Shown piece after piece: positions 42,959-52,474 of a stretch of DNA of 64,000 bases (within the stretch, counting starts at the first letter, position 1; each line of letters starts with the position of its first letter). The stretch is from positions 1 through 64,000 of the forward strand of contig WGLQ01000011.1 of assembly GCA_016125495.1 (NCBI GenBank). Direction: 5' to 3'. The position numbers and the translations under genes are program-made. This DNA is from Hyphomicrobiales bacterium. Lineage in GTDB: Bacteria > Pseudomonadota > Alphaproteobacteria > Rhizobiales > RI-29. The notes beneath the pieces are model-generated. The model did no database searches and was not told where the DNA came from. It saw only the letters and a list, made by a program, of their open reading frames with translations.

Positions 42959-45118
42959 GTGGTACGGCAAGTGATGGACCTCCCGCAGATTTCGCACGAC
43001 ATCTGGGCGCAGAAATACCGGCTGACGTCGGCGATCGACGGGCGCCAGGAAGGCTCGATCGGCGAAACGCACGAGCGGGTGGCCGGGGCGGTCGCACGGG
43101 CGGAGGCACCGGGTGTCCGGGTTTACTGGCGCGGGCGCTTCCGCGAGGCGCTGGAGCGGTTCGAATTCCTACCGGGCGGACGCATTCTGGCGGGCGCCGG
43201 CAGTGGGCGGCGGGTCACGCTCTTCAACTGCTTCGTGATGGGCACCATCGCCGACGACATGGCGGCCATCTTCGAGGCGGTCAAGGAAGCCGCGCTCACC
43301 ATGCAGGCCGGCGGCGGAATCGGTCAGGATTTTTCCACCCTCAGACCGTCCGGGAGCCTGGTCGAGGGGGTCGGGGCCGACGCCTCCGGGCCGATCGGCT
43401 TCATGGACGTCTGGGACGCGATGTGCCGCACGATCATGTCGGCCGGGGCGCGGCGCGGCGCCATGATGGGCACTCTGCGGTGCGATCATCCCGACATCGA
43501 GGCGTTCGTGGATGTGAAGGCCGATCCGGCTCGGCTCAGGATGTTCAATCTCTCCGTCCTCGTCAGCGATGCCTTCGTGGCGGCGGTGCGCGAGGATCGG
43601 GACTGGGACCTCGTGTTCGACGGCCGGGTCTATCGGACCGTTTCGGCCCGGGCGCTCTGGGACCGGATCATGCGGGCCAACCACGCCTATGCCGAGCCGG
43701 GCGTCATTTTCATCGACCGGATCAACGAGGAGAACAATCTCGGTTACTGCGAGACGATCACGGCCACCAACCCGTGCGGTGAGCAGCCGCTGCCGCCCTA
43801 TGGGGCGTGCCTGCTCGGCTCGATCAACCTCGCCGCGCTGGTGCGCGAGCCGTTCGAGGCCGGGGCACGGCTCGACGAGGGGCGGCTCGACGAATTGACC
43901 GAGACCGCGGTGCGTTTCCTCGACGACGTCATCGACGTCTCGGCCTATCCGCTCGCCGTGCAGCGCCTCGAGGCACGCCAGAAGCGGCGCATCGGGCTTG
44001 GCGTTACGGGACTGGCCGATGCGCTCGTGTTGCTCGGACTGCGCTACGATTCGCAGTCCGGTCGGGAGACCGCGGCGCGCTGGATGGCGCGGCTGCAGAA
44101 TGCCGCCTACCGCGCGAGCGCCCATCTGGCGAGCGAGAAGGGCACCTTCCCGCTCTATGACCGGGAGTCGATCATGGCGCGGCCCGGCGTCGGGCGCCTT
44201 TCGGGCGAAACGCGCGACCTCATCGCCCGGCACGGGCTGCGGAACGGGCTGCTCACATCGATCGCGCCGACGGGGACGATCTCGCTGCTGGCGGGCAACG
44301 TCTCGAGCGGGATCGAACCGATCTTCCGGCTGAGCTATGCGCGGCGATTGCGCGAAAGTGGCGATCGCGTGCGGGTCGAGCACGTCGAGGATCACGCCTA
44401 CAGGGTCTGGCGGCTCGGCGGGCGGGCGGGCAGGCAGCCGGCCCTCGCTGGGGCGACGGCGGAGGGCGCGGCGGGCGAGGGCGTGCCGGCGAAGGGCGTG
44501 GCGAGCGAGATCGCGGGCGGCAGCGGCCGGCCCGGACAGCGCCATGTCGGTGTGAGCAAGGCTGGCGCGAGCGAATTGCCGGCGGCGTTCGTTACCGCCG
44601 AAGAACTCAGTCCGCGCGACCACCTCGCCATGCAGGCCGCGCTGCAGCCCCACGTCGACAGTGCCATCTCCAAGACCATCAATTGTCCTCGCGCGATCGA
44701 CTTTGCGGACTTCAAGGACATCTATCTGACGGCGCACGCGTCCGGTCTCAAGGGCTGCACCACTTTCCGGCCGAACGAGGTCACCGGCAGCGTCCTCTTC
44801 GCCGAAGAGTGTGGGGCGCCTGGGCTCGCGGCCAAGGACGCTGGGCCTCCCGCTCGTGCCGCGGCTGGTCCGAGGCGGGGCACGCGCAAGGTCGGCGCGC
44901 GCGGACGGGGGCCTTCCCATTCGGCGGGCGGGGCGATGGCGACGCTGGCCGCCGAGGCGTCGCCGTCGAGGAGCGCCGGACGGCCCGCGATCGGAGCGGC
45001 TGTCGACGAGGGCGGCGGGCGGCTCGACGAGGCGTGTCCGGAGTGCCGGGGCGCAGGGTTCATGAGCCGGGACGGATGCGGGTTCTGCCCGGATTGCGGC
45101 TACTCGCGCTGCGGTTGA
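42959..45118 (+). CDS. nrdJ: Adenosylcobalamin-dependent (class II) ribonucleotide reductase
   Basis: NrdJ makes deoxyribonucleotides without oxygen, using coenzyme B12 to create the thiyl radical. The 719-residue sequence shows LPGGRILAGAGSGRR, NCFVMG, the catalytic ATNPCGEQPLPPYGACLLGSINLA and ADFKDIYLTAHASGLKGCTTFRPN. The redox C-terminus is CPECRGAGF and CGFCPDCGYSRCG. Two low-complexity inserts (about residues 480-545 and 635-695, Ala/Gly/Arg-rich) interrupt otherwise conserved sequence. The start is GTG 42959 with GAGGG 6 nt upstream; ATG 42974 is less likely. No class I nrdAB is in the window. The cob(I)alamin adenosyltransferase gene at 58618 could supply its cofactor. Confidence 0.93.
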   Translation: MVRQVMDLPQISHDIWAQKYRLTSAIDGRQEGSIGETHERVAGAVARAEAPGVRVYWRGRFREALERFEFLPGGRILAGAGSGRRVTLFNCFVMGTIADDMAAIFEAVKEAALTMQAGGGIGQDFSTLRPSGSLVEGVGADASGPIGFMDVWDAMCRTIMSAGARRGAMMGTLRCDHPDIEAFVDVKADPARLRMFNLSVLVSDAFVAAVREDRDWDLVFDGRVYRTVSARALWDRIMRANHAYAEPGVIFIDRINEENNLGYCETITATNPCGEQPLPPYGACLLGSINLAALVREPFEAGARLDEGRLDELTETAVRFLDDVIDVSAYPLAVQRLEARQKRRIGLGVTGLADALVLLGLRYDSQSGRETAARWMARLQNAAYRASAHLASEKGTFPLYDRESIMARPGVGRLSGETRDLIARHGLRNGLLTSIAPTGTISLLAGNVSSGIEPIFRLSYARRLRESGDRVRVEHVEDHAYRVWRLGGRAGRQPALAGATAEGAAGEGVPAKGVASEIAGGSGRPGQRHVGVSKAGASELPAAFVTAEELSPRDHLAMQAALQPHVDSAISKTINCPRAIDFADFKDIYLTAHASGLKGCTTFRPNEVTGSVLFAEECGAPGLAAKDAGPPARAAAGPRRGTRKVGARGRGPSHSAGGAMATLAAEASPSRSAGRPAIGAAVDEGGGRLDEACPECRGAGFMSRDGCGFCPDCGYSRCG

Positions 45119-45321
45119 GGCCGTGGCGGCGGAAGGCGTTGGCCGGCGAGGCCCCGAAACCGGCAATGGCGACCAGCGACCCGTGGCAGCGCTCGATCCC
45201 GCGAAGATGAACGAATATTACACCAAGGGCCATAATTCCGCTGGAAACTCTGGCTATTCCATTGCCTTGTCGATGGCCACGAACGGTGGCTCACCGACGG
45301 GGCAAAACGGGGCCGACGGAC

Positions 45322-45816
45322 ATGACAGCTCAGATCGCCGATCTGCACATCGCGCCGGTGGTCCGCCACGAGACGATGGCCGGGGCGTCCGGTCGCACGT
45401 ACACGGTCCGGGTCTACCGCCTCAGGGATCTGCCGGCGATCGAAGGCGGCGTCTTCATCGCACTCGACGGCGACGGCCGGGCGCTCTTCGTCGGTCTCGC
45501 CGAAGAGACTTGCGCAACCCACAATCTCGCCCGCATCCGCTATGCCGCCGCCTCACTCGGTGCAACCGAGGTGGCGTTGCTGACGCCCGTGCGTTATGCC
45601 CGGAGCGCCCGCGTTCGGAGGTCCAGCGCCGAGGCCAGCGTGCGCCGGGATGTTCCCGGCACGCTTCGGGGACAGGCCGGGGCCAATCGCCTCGCAGCCA
45701 GTCGGAACTGGCGGCTCGAGGGTGAGCGGCTCGTTGCAACCGACCTCGAAGCCGGCTGCCTCGGCACGATCGGGGCGAGCGCGCCGCGCCTTTCGCCCGC
45801 AGCGATGGCGCTCTGA
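45322..45816 (+). CDS. Conserved-looking protein of unknown function downstream of nrdJ
   Basis: The product is 164 residues. The core ~35-90 reads YTVRVYRLRDLPAIEGGVFIALDG, then GRALFVGLAEET, giving a beta-strand pattern somewhat like the start of a GIY-YIG fold; the match is too weak to claim. The C-terminal half is Arg/Ala-rich. ATG 45322 is the first start giving normal composition, with only a weak GGAC upstream. It lies 203 bp after nrdJ on the same strand and may be cotranscribed. Confidence 0.5.
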   Translation: MTAQIADLHIAPVVRHETMAGASGRTYTVRVYRLRDLPAIEGGVFIALDGDGRALFVGLAEETCATHNLARIRYAAASLGATEVALLTPVRYARSARVRRSSAEASVRRDVPGTLRGQAGANRLAASRNWRLEGERLVATDLEAGCLGTIGASAPRLSPAAMAL

Positions 45817-45872
45817 AGCGCGAGAACGTCCGAACCCAACTCTCCAATGCGTCCCCGGCCCGAAGTCGGCGC

Positions 45873-46556
45873 TCATCGGCGCTCGATACGCCGCCGGTAA
45901 TTCGCCTTGATCTCGGCGAGGCCGCGCAGCGGGCGCGGACGCGCCCAGGAGGGCGTCGACAGGCGCAGCATGCGATGCGCCCACGAACCACCCCCGCCGT
46001 CATCACCGCGCCGCACGGCAAGACCGCGCGGGCTCGACGCCAGACGCGCCACCAGCCGCTCCAGCGATCGATCGCGGACACCGCATTCGGCCAGATGGCG
46101 CGCGGTGGCGAGTACATAATCCGTGTTCGCCCCCGAGCCACCGACGGAGGCGCTGACGATTGCATGCTGGACATCGAGCGGGAGCCGGCCGGCATACTGG
46201 CGATGCGTCGGATCGACGACGAAGGCGATGGCGTGCACGTGGCACGGACCTTCCGCGCCCGTGCCGAGCAGCTCGAGGTGGACGCGCTTCTGGCGGTAGA
46301 CGCCGGTCACCTGCTCGCGGGCCTGGAGATAGGCGAGCACTTCGCGCGCGTCGGCCGGGGCAACGAAGAACGCCATGCCCTCGGTGGTTCCGCCGCGATC
46401 GAGCCCGAAGACGAGGCCGGGCCGCTCGCGCGTTCCGCGATGCACCACGGAGTAGACGCAGAGCGCGCGGTGGTGGCCAAAAATGCGGGCGCGCCTCGCC
46501 TGCTCGAAGGCAAAGCCTGGATTCCACATCAGCGAGCCATAGCCGAAGACCCACAT
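45873..46556 (-). CDS. chaC: Gamma-glutamylcyclotransferase, ChaC family
   Basis: ChaC enzymes degrade glutathione to 5-oxoproline and Cys-Gly. The 227-residue sequence begins MWVFGYGSLMWNPGFAFE, whose YGSL motif binds the gamma-glutamyl group. ARIFGHHRALCVYSVVHRG, EGMAFFVAP and THRQYAGRLPLDVQ are all in place. The start ATG 46556 is exactly the family N-terminus, has GGAG 8 nt upstream and leaves a 4-bp gap after tyrA; ATG 46601 would overlap tyrA. It is the last gene of hisC-tyrA-chaC. Confidence 0.9.
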   Translation of the reverse strand: MWVFGYGSLMWNPGFAFEQARRARIFGHHRALCVYSVVHRGTRERPGLVFGLDRGGTTEGMAFFVAPADAREVLAYLQAREQVTGVYRQKRVHLELLGTGAEGPCHVHAIAFVVDPTHRQYAGRLPLDVQHAIVSASVGGSGANTDYVLATARHLAECGVRDRSLERLVARLASSPRGLAVRRGDDGGGGSWAHRMLRLSTPSWARPRPLRGLAEIKANYRRRIERR

Positions 46557-46560
46557 GCCA

Positions 46561-47550
46561 TCAGCTCCGGCCACCCTCTCGGGGCTGGCCAGTCGCGCCA
46601 TCGTCCGCCACCGCGCCGAGACCGAGGCGGCCGAAATCCGGAGCGGCGGTGTCCTGGCCGGCCTCGATGATGGCCTTGCGGATGGCCCGTGTCTCGGTGA
46701 AGCGCTCGAGCAGGCCGTTTCCGTCGCCGCTGCGGATCATGCGCTGGAGCGCCGACAGGTCCTCCGAGAAGCGGCCGAGCATCTCGAGCACGGCCTCGCG
46801 GTTGTTGAGGAAGACGTCGCGCCACATCACGGGATCGGAGGCGGCAAGGCGCGTGAAATCACGAAAGCCGGAGGCCGAGAATTTTATCACCTCGGATTTG
46901 ACCACGGCCTCGAAATCGGACGCGGTACCGACGATGTTGTAGGCGATGAGGTGCGGCAGGTGACTGGTCACCGCGAGCACGAGGTCGTGGTGGGCGACGT
47001 CCATGGTTTCGACCTTCGAGCCGAACGCGGTTACGAGCGCAGCGAGGCGGCCGGCGGCCTCCTCGCCTTTGCCGTCGAGCGGCGTCAGGACCCACCAACG
47101 GCCACGGAAAAGGGATGCAAATCCGGCTTCCGGCCCGGAATGTTCGGTACCGGCGATCGGATGGCCGGGGATGAATATGGCGTGCGCGGGAACGTGCGGC
47201 GAAACGTCGCGCGCGACCGAGGCCTTGACCGATCCGACATCGGTCAAGATGGCGCCCGCCCCGAGCGCGGTGGAAATCTCGGCGGCGACGGCACCGCAGG
47301 CCCCGACCGGCACGGCGAGAACGACGAGATCGGCGCCGCTCACCGCCTCGGCGGCACTCTCTGCCACCGCATCGACGATCCCGAGTTCCCGGACCATCGC
47401 GCGCACGCCCGCATCGCGGTCGTAGGCGACGAGCGAGCGCGCACCACCGCACTCACGCGCCGCCCGCGCCACGGACGAACCGATGAGGCCGACGCCGATG
47501 ATCGCGATGCGCTCGAACACCGGCTCGCCGAGCCTTTCCAATCCGCTCAT
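46561..47550 (-). CDS. tyrA: Prephenate/arogenate (cyclohexadienyl) dehydrogenase
   Basis: This NAD(P)-dependent enzyme of tyrosine synthesis has 329 residues. The Rossmann motif is IAIIGVGLIGSSVARAA (~residues 15-31), followed by TDVGSVKASV, PGHPIAGTEHSGPEAG (substrate-binding His) and LAVTSHLPHLIAY. It has no ACT or chorismate mutase domain, like TyrC-type enzymes. The start overlaps the hisC stop as ATGA (47547-47550), so translation is coupled. Pairing with a HisC-type aminotransferase suggests tyrosine/phenylalanine supply as well as histidine. Confidence 0.93.
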   Translation of the reverse strand: MSGLERLGEPVFERIAIIGVGLIGSSVARAARECGGARSLVAYDRDAGVRAMVRELGIVDAVAESAAEAVSGADLVVLAVPVGACGAVAAEISTALGAGAILTDVGSVKASVARDVSPHVPAHAIFIPGHPIAGTEHSGPEAGFASLFRGRWWVLTPLDGKGEEAAGRLAALVTAFGSKVETMDVAHHDLVLAVTSHLPHLIAYNIVGTASDFEAVVKSEVIKFSASGFRDFTRLAASDPVMWRDVFLNNREAVLEMLGRFSEDLSALQRMIRSGDGNGLLERFTETRAIRKAIIEAGQDTAAPDFGRLGLGAVADDGATGQPREGGRS

Positions 47551-48647
47551 GAACGATCACCCGGCGCGGCGCGCGCAAAGCGCGCGAGAGAGGCCAGCAA
47601 CGCCGCGTTCTCGGCGGCAAGGCCCACCGTGATGCGTAGCGCGTCCGGCAGGCCGTAGCCCGCGACCCGGCGGACATAAATCCCATCGGCGCGCAAATGC
47701 GCGTCGGCGGCCGCGGCGGTGCGACCGCCCGCGGGATCGAAATGCGCGAGAAGGAAATTGCCGACGCTCGGCGTCGACCGGATACCGAGGGCATCGAGCC
47801 CCGAGACGAGGGTGGCCATGGCCTCGGCGTTGGAGCGCAGGGAACGCGCGACGTGCTCACGGTCGCCGATGGCGGCGATGCCGGCCGCGATCGCGGCAGC
47901 CGAGATGTTGAAGGGACCGCGAATGCGGTTGAGGACGTCGGCGACGCCGGGAGGACAATAGGCCCAGCCGAGGCGCAGCGATGCCAGACCATGAATCTTC
48001 GAAAACGTCCGCGTCATCACCGTGTCCGGCGTGGTCGCGACCAATTCGATGCCGGCCTCGTAATCGTTGCGCTCGACATACTCGGCATAGGCCGCGTCGA
48101 GGACGAGAAGCACGCCCTCGGGCAGTCCGGCGCGCAGGCGTCGCACCTCGGAGACGGGAATGTAAGTTCCGGTCGGGTTGTTGGGGTTGGCGAGGAAAAC
48201 GACGCGCGTTCGCGGCGTCACCCTTTCGAGGATGGCGTCGACGTCGCAATGAAGCTCGCTCTCCGGCGCGACCACGGGGCGCGCGCCGTTCGCCAGCGTC
48301 GCAATGCGGTAGACGAGAAAGCCGTGCGCGGTATGAATCGCCTCGTCACCCGGCCCGAGGTAGGCATGAGCGATGAGGTTCAGCAATTCGTCGGAACCGG
48401 CGCCACAGACGATCCGGTCTGGATGGAGGCCGTACGCGGAGGCGATCGCCGAGCGCAGAGCGCGCGCCGAACCGTCGGGATAGCGCGCGAGCGTACCTTC
48501 CCCGGCGTGATAGGCAGCGACCGCAGCCGGGCTCGGGCCGAGCGGGTTCTCGTTGGCCGAAAGCTTGATCGCATCCGGCCCCCCGCTCTCGCCCGGAACG
48601 TAGGGATCGATCTCGAGAATGCCCGCCTTGGGGACCGGACCCACCAT
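47547..48647 (-). CDS. hisC: Histidinol-phosphate aminotransferase (HisC-type, PLP)
   Basis: The 366-residue class I aminotransferase has LSANENPLGPSPAAVAA near the N-terminus, LANPNNPTGTYIP, and the PLP lysine in TFSKIHGLASLRLGWA (~residue 225). The family converts imidazole-acetol phosphate to histidinol phosphate, and many alphaproteobacterial members also transaminate aromatic amino acids, in line with the coupled tyrA. ATG 48647 follows GGAGGAAATGAG; longer frames upstream run into the intergenic region. It is divergent from metXA. Confidence 0.92.
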   Translation of the reverse strand: MVGPVPKAGILEIDPYVPGESGGPDAIKLSANENPLGPSPAAVAAYHAGEGTLARYPDGSARALRSAIASAYGLHPDRIVCGAGSDELLNLIAHAYLGPGDEAIHTAHGFLVYRIATLANGARPVVAPESELHCDVDAILERVTPRTRVVFLANPNNPTGTYIPVSEVRRLRAGLPEGVLLVLDAAYAEYVERNDYEAGIELVATTPDTVMTRTFSKIHGLASLRLGWAYCPPGVADVLNRIRGPFNISAAAIAAGIAAIGDREHVARSLRSNAEAMATLVSGLDALGIRSTPSVGNFLLAHFDPAGGRTAAAADAHLRADGIYVRRVAGYGLPDALRITVGLAAENAALLASLARFARAAPGDRS

Positions 48648-48879
48648 CTCATTTCCTCCAGACCTCTTGCCGTCCCGAAACGCCTTCGCGACCGGCCAGG
48701 ACGGCGCCCGCGACTGATTAAGTCGGGCCCGACGGGAAAGCAAAGAAAACGTTGACATTCAGCCCGCCGTGGCTTTGCTTCCACGCTTCGCGGTGGACCG
48801 GGCGGCGTCATTGCCGACCATTAGGCTCGCGCGGACGTCGAGAGGCCGGGCCTGCCGGCCGCCCTTCGGGGGCAACGGA
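48648..48879. promoter_or_regulatory. Divergent hisC/metXA regulatory region
   Basis: The 232-bp gap contains a perfect 12-bp palindrome GTCGGGCCCGAC (48722-48733) and a consensus -35 TTGACA at 48752-48757 with a poor -10 (TTTGCT, 48774-48779). Further on, CCAC at 48781-48784 can pair either with GTGG at 48769-48772 or with GTGG at 48793-48796, giving alternative hairpins in the metXA leader. I do not recognise a SAM riboswitch fold. Confidence 0.4.
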
Positions 48880-50091
48880 ATGACCATCGATAAAGCAAGC
48901 AGAATGCTCGATGAGAACGCGCACGAGCCGACCACCCGAGACGGCACGTTCACGGATGCCGACGGGCTCGCGCTCGATTGCGGGCGGCGACTCGATAGCT
49001 ACACGCTCGCCTACCAGACCTACGGAACGCTGAACGTCGAGCGCTCCAACGCCATTCTCGTCTGCCATGCGCTGACGGGTGACCAGCACGCGGCATCGCG
49101 GCATCCGCGAACCGGCAAACCGGGCTGGTGGAGTGAGATGATCGGTCCGGGCAAGTCCGTCGACACGCGTCGCTTCTTCGTCATCTGCGCCAACATCCTC
49201 GGCGGCTGCATGGGCTCGAGCGGACCGAGCAGCATCGATCCGGCGACGGGGCGGCACTACGGCCTCGGTTTTCCGGTCATCACGATCGGTGACATGGTCC
49301 GAGCGCAGGTCCGCCTCCTCGATCACCTCGGCATCGACCGCTTGTTCGCCGTAATCGGCGGCTCGATGGGGGGCATGCAGGTGCTCGACTTCGCCGCCAA
49401 GCACGGCGCGCGCACCTTCTCGGCGCTCGCAATCGCAACGGCCGCCCGCCATTCCTCGCAGAACATCGCCTTTCACGAGGTCGGCCGGCAGGCGGTGATG
49501 GCGGACCCGGCCTGGCAGGGCGGCAGCTACCTCGAGCGCGGCGAACAGCCGCGCAAGGGCCTTGCCGTGGCCCGCATGGCGGCGCACATCACCTATCTCT
49601 CGGACGAGGCGCTGCACCGCAAGTTCGGGCGCAACCTGCAGCAGGGCGGCGCCGTCGGCTTTTCCTTCGATCCAGATTTCCAGGTCGAAAGCTACCTGCA
49701 CCACCAGGGGTTTCGCTTCGTCGACCGGTTCGACGCCAACAGCTACCTCTACATCACTCGGGCGATGGACTATTTCGATCTCGCCGGGGAGTTCGGGGGA
49801 ACGCTCGCCAATGCCTTCAAGAAGGACACGCCACGCTTCTGCGTCATCTCGTTCACCAGCGACTGGCTCTATCCGACGCGCGAGAGCCGGGCGATCGTGC
49901 AGGCGCTGACGGCGGTGGCGGCCGACGTAAGCTTCGTCGAAATCCGCTCCGACAACGGCCACGACGCCTTCCTGCTGAACGAGCCCGACCTCTTTGCGAC
50001 GGTGACCGGCTTTCTCGAGGCCGGCGCGCGCATGCTCAAGATCGCGCCCGCCGGGCAAGAGGGCGAACGGTCGGGACAGGGCCGGCCATGA
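48880..50091 (+). CDS. metXA: Homoserine O-acetyltransferase (MetX)
   Basis: MetX acylates homoserine in methionine synthesis. The 403-residue alpha/beta-hydrolase has [28 protein letters not shown], the nucleophile elbow [13 protein letters not shown] with Ser near residue 165, the catalytic Asp in TSDWLYP and His in [11 protein letters not shown] 48880 starts 8 codons before an alternative ATG 48904; the upstream frame to 48769 has no conserved sequence. The stop overlaps the metW start as ATGA. Whether it prefers acetyl- or succinyl-CoA cannot be told by eye. Confidence 0.94.
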   Translation: MTIDKASRMLDENAHEPTTRDGTFTDADGLALDCGRRLDSYTLAYQTYGTLNVERSNAILVCHALTGDQHAASRHPRTGKPGWWSEMIGPGKSVDTRRFFVICANILGGCMGSSGPSSIDPATGRHYGLGFPVITIGDMVRAQVRLLDHLGIDRLFAVIGGSMGGMQVLDFAAKHGARTFSALAIATAARHSSQNIAFHEVGRQAVMADPAWQGGSYLERGEQPRKGLAVARMAAHITYLSDEALHRKFGRNLQQGGAVGFSFDPDFQVESYLHHQGFRFVDRFDANSYLYITRAMDYFDLAGEFGGTLANAFKKDTPRFCVISFTSDWLYPTRESRAIVQALTAVAADVSFVEIRSDNGHDAFLLNEPDLFATVTGFLEAGARMLKIAPAGQEGERSGQGRP

Positions 50092-50765
50092 CGCAAGGTG
50101 GGCAACCGGCTGGGAGGCGGGTGCACGGTGCGGGGGATCGATCGATGCAGATCGCAAGTGCCAAGCGGCGCACGGACCACGACATCATTGCCGATTGGGT
50201 CAGCCAGGGGGCGCGGGTTTTGGACGTCGGATGCGGCGACGGCGCGCTGCTCGAACTCCTGGCGGAACGACGGGCGGTGGTCGGGCGCGGACTCGAACTC
50301 AGCCGGGAGGGCGTGACCAAGAGCCTCGCCGCCGGCCTCTCGGTGATCCAGGGCGACGCCGACAGCGACCTCCAGAACTACCCAGACGACGCCTTCGACT
50401 TCACCATCCTCAGTCAAACCATCCAGGCGACACGCGCGCCGGACAAGGTGGTCGGGCATCTCATGCGAATCGGGCACCGGGCCATCGTCTCGTTCCCGAA
50501 CTTCGGACACTGGCGGGTTCGCGCCCAGCTCGGATTCAAGGGGCGCATGCCGGTCAATCCGAGCATTCCCTACGAATGGTACGATACGCCGAACATCCAC
50601 TTCTGCACGCTGCTGGATTTCGAGGACCTCTGCCGCAAACTGAACGCGCGCATCGAGCGAAAGGCGCTATTGGACGAGTTCGGACAGCCGATCTCGGGGG
50701 TCGTGCCCTCCTTCATGCACAACCTCATGAGCGCGTCGGCCATCTTCCTCATCGCGCGGAGCTGA
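50088..50765 (+). CDS. metW: Methionine biosynthesis protein MetW
   Basis: MetW is a class I methyltransferase-fold protein that functions with MetX in methionine synthesis. The 225-residue sequence has [27 protein letters not shown], the SAM-binding motif I, at ~31-57, followed by [18 protein letters not shown] and [15 protein letters not shown], which are MetW-typical. ATG 50088 is coupled to metXA (ATGA); ATG 50145 with GGGGGA upstream would drop 19 disordered residues and is also credible. The 3' end overlaps the convergent methyltransferase gene by 17 bp. Confidence 0.92.
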   Translation: MTQGGQPAGRRVHGAGDRSMQIASAKRRTDHDIIADWVSQGARVLDVGCGDGALLELLAERRAVVGRGLELSREGVTKSLAAGLSVIQGDADSDLQNYPDDAFDFTILSQTIQATRAPDKVVGHLMRIGHRAIVSFPNFGHWRVRAQLGFKGRMPVNPSIPYEWYDTPNIHFCTLLDFEDLCRKLNARIERKALLDEFGQPISGVVPSFMHNLMSASAIFLIARS

Positions 50766-51540
50766 GCGCCTTGCCACACCGCGCCCGAGGATCGAGGGCG
50801 CCGCGCGCGCCAGCCGTTTGGCGCGCGCCGAAGGGACGCAACCGTGCACCTCGCGCCAGGGCCGTGGCCGGCGTTCCCCGCACAGGGGCGATGGTCTGCT
50901 TTTGCGCTTCCGCCAGAACGACCCCCGTGAAGGCCGGCCAGAAGCGTTGGCCGAGCCGCTCCCACGTCGGAGCGGAGCCGCGCACCAGCGACCAGCGGAG
51001 CGGCGGAAACGCCAATGCCGACGACCAGGACACCGGTTCCAGCAGCGCGGCGCGCAAGAGCCGCTCGAGCTGGCCACGGCTGTACGGCCGGCCATGGCCG
51101 AAGGGCGTCGAATCGAAACTCGCCCAGAGGCCGGCACGGTTCGGCACCACGAGCAGGATGCTGCCCTCCGGCGCCAAAACGCGCCAGAACTCGCGAAGCA
51201 GTTCGTGCGGCGCCTCGGTCATCTCCAGGCCATGCACGACAAGGATGCGATCGATCGAGGAATCCGCGATCGGGAGTTGGTGATGGGCCGACAGTAGCGT
51301 GGCGTGCGGCGGCTCGGGCGGCCAGATGACGGCGCCCTGCTCGGCCGGCATGACGGCCGCCAGCGTGTGCGCCTCCTCGCGGAACATGCCGAGATAGGGC
51401 GTGGCGAAGCCGTAACCGACCACGCGCTCGCCGGCGACACTGCGCCAGCGCGTGCGGACCCGAGCCCCGATCAGCCGCGAAACCGTGCGACCGAGCGGCT
51501 CTTGATAGAAGGCGATCAACTCGCTCACGTCGACTTGCAT
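50749..51540 (-). CDS. Class I SAM-dependent methyltransferase of unknown substrate
   Basis: The product is 263 residues. The core includes GERVVGYGFATPYLGMFRE and LPIADSSIDRILVVHGLEM (motif II/III-like), then LREFWRVLAPEGSILLVVPNRAGLWA, which is typical of type 11 methyltransferases. The glycine motif is atypical (VVGYGFATPYLG). ATG 51540 has GGGGGAGG at 5-6 nt and matches the common N-terminus MQVDV. The gene is divergent from gloB, a frequent alphaproteobacterial pairing. The substrate is unknown. Confidence 0.85.
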   Translation of the reverse strand: MQVDVSELIAFYQEPLGRTVSRLIGARVRTRWRSVAGERVVGYGFATPYLGMFREEAHTLAAVMPAEQGAVIWPPEPPHATLLSAHHQLPIADSSIDRILVVHGLEMTEAPHELLREFWRVLAPEGSILLVVPNRAGLWASFDSTPFGHGRPYSRGQLERLLRAALLEPVSWSSALAFPPLRWSLVRGSAPTWERLGQRFWPAFTGVVLAEAQKQTIAPVRGTPATALARGARLRPFGARQTAGARGALDPRARCGKALSSAR

Positions 51541-51700
51541 CGCGCCTCCCCCAGAGGAATAGCTCGGCCCGGCCAACACGACGCGCCGCCGGGGCCGCCG
51601 CGACGAGGTGACTGCCGCCAATCCGCCAGTGGGTTCAAGCGATCCCGAGCCCATGCTAGGCTGTGGCTCACTGCATGCCAAGCCAAGGGAGAGCGGGACC

Positions 51701-52474
51701 GTGCCGCAACTCGCCGTTCACCAGTTCACCTGCCGGGGCGACAACTACTGCGTGCTGGTCCACGATGCCGCCAGCGGGGCCACGGCCTCGATCGATGCGC
51801 CCGAGACGGCGGCCGTGCGCAATGCGTTGGCCGAGACGGGCTGGCGTCTGACCCACATCCTGACGACGCATCACCATGGCGACCACGTTGCCGGTAACCT
51901 CGACCTAAAGGAGGAGTGGGGGTGCGAGATCGTCGGGCCGGCCCGCGAGCGCGAACGCATCCCAGGAATCGACAGGGCGGTCGGAGAAGGCGATACCATC
52001 CGTTTCGCCGGGCACGACGTCGCGGTCATCGACACGCCGGGCCACACCAGCGGCCATGTCAGCTACCATTTCGCGGCCGCCGGGCTGGCGTTCGTCGGGG
52101 ACACGCTCTTTTCGCTCGGCTGCGGGCGCCTCTTCGAGGGAACCGCCGAGCAGATGTGGTCCTCGCTCTCGAAACTCGCAAAGCTGCCCGAAGAGACCCG
52201 TGTCCATTGCGGCCACGAGTACACGCTCGCGAATGCGCGTTTCGCGCTCACCATCGAGCCCGGCAACGCCGCTCTGGTGGCCCGGGCGCGCGAAGTGGAG
52301 CGGCTGCGTGAACAGGGCCGGGCGACGCTGCCAACCACGATCGGGTTGGAGTTGGCCACCAACCCGTTCCTCAGGGCCGGCACGAGCGATGAAATCCGCG
52401 CGCGCCTCGGCCTCGAGACGGCGCGCGATGCGGACGTTTTCGCGGAAGTTCGCCGGCGTAAGGACGCAGCCTGA
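51701..52474 (+). CDS. gloB: Hydroxyacylglutathione hydrolase (glyoxalase II)
   Basis: GloB hydrolyses S-lactoylglutathione in methylglyoxal detoxification. This 257-residue metallo-beta-lactamase-fold enzyme has the metal motif THHHGDHVAGN near 56-66, DTPGHTSGHVSYH, VGDTLFSLGCGRLFEGT and HCGHEYTLANARFA. The start is GTG 51701 with GGGAGAG upstream; it gives the family length, and the longer frame before it is not conserved. Together with ChaC it points to active glutathione metabolism. Confidence 0.94.
   Translation: MPQLAVHQFTCRGDNYCVLVHDAASGATASIDAPETAAVRNALAETGWRLTHILTTHHHGDHVAGNLDLKEEWGCEIVGPARERERIPGIDRAVGEGDTIRFAGHDVAVIDTPGHTSGHVSYHFAAAGLAFVGDTLFSLGCGRLFEGTAEQMWSSLSKLAKLPEETRVHCGHEYTLANARFALTIEPGNAALVARAREVERLREQGRATLPTTIGLELATNPFLRAGTSDEIRARLGLETARDADVFAEVRRRKDAA

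Noticed and set aside
43169-45166. 665-codon open frame antisense to nrdJ
   Set aside because: GC-driven shadow of a certain gene; no recognisable domain.
45210-45321. Short AT-richer frame beginning MNEYYTKGHNSAG after nrdJ
   Set aside because: The sequence turns into a shadow of the next gene in another frame; more likely a regulatory stretch than a coding gene, though a truncated leader peptide cannot be excluded.
48760-48880. SAM-II or SAM/SAH riboswitch upstream of metXA
   Set aside because: I could not find the conserved pseudoknot sequences; a covariance-model search would be decisive and a significant hit would reverse this.
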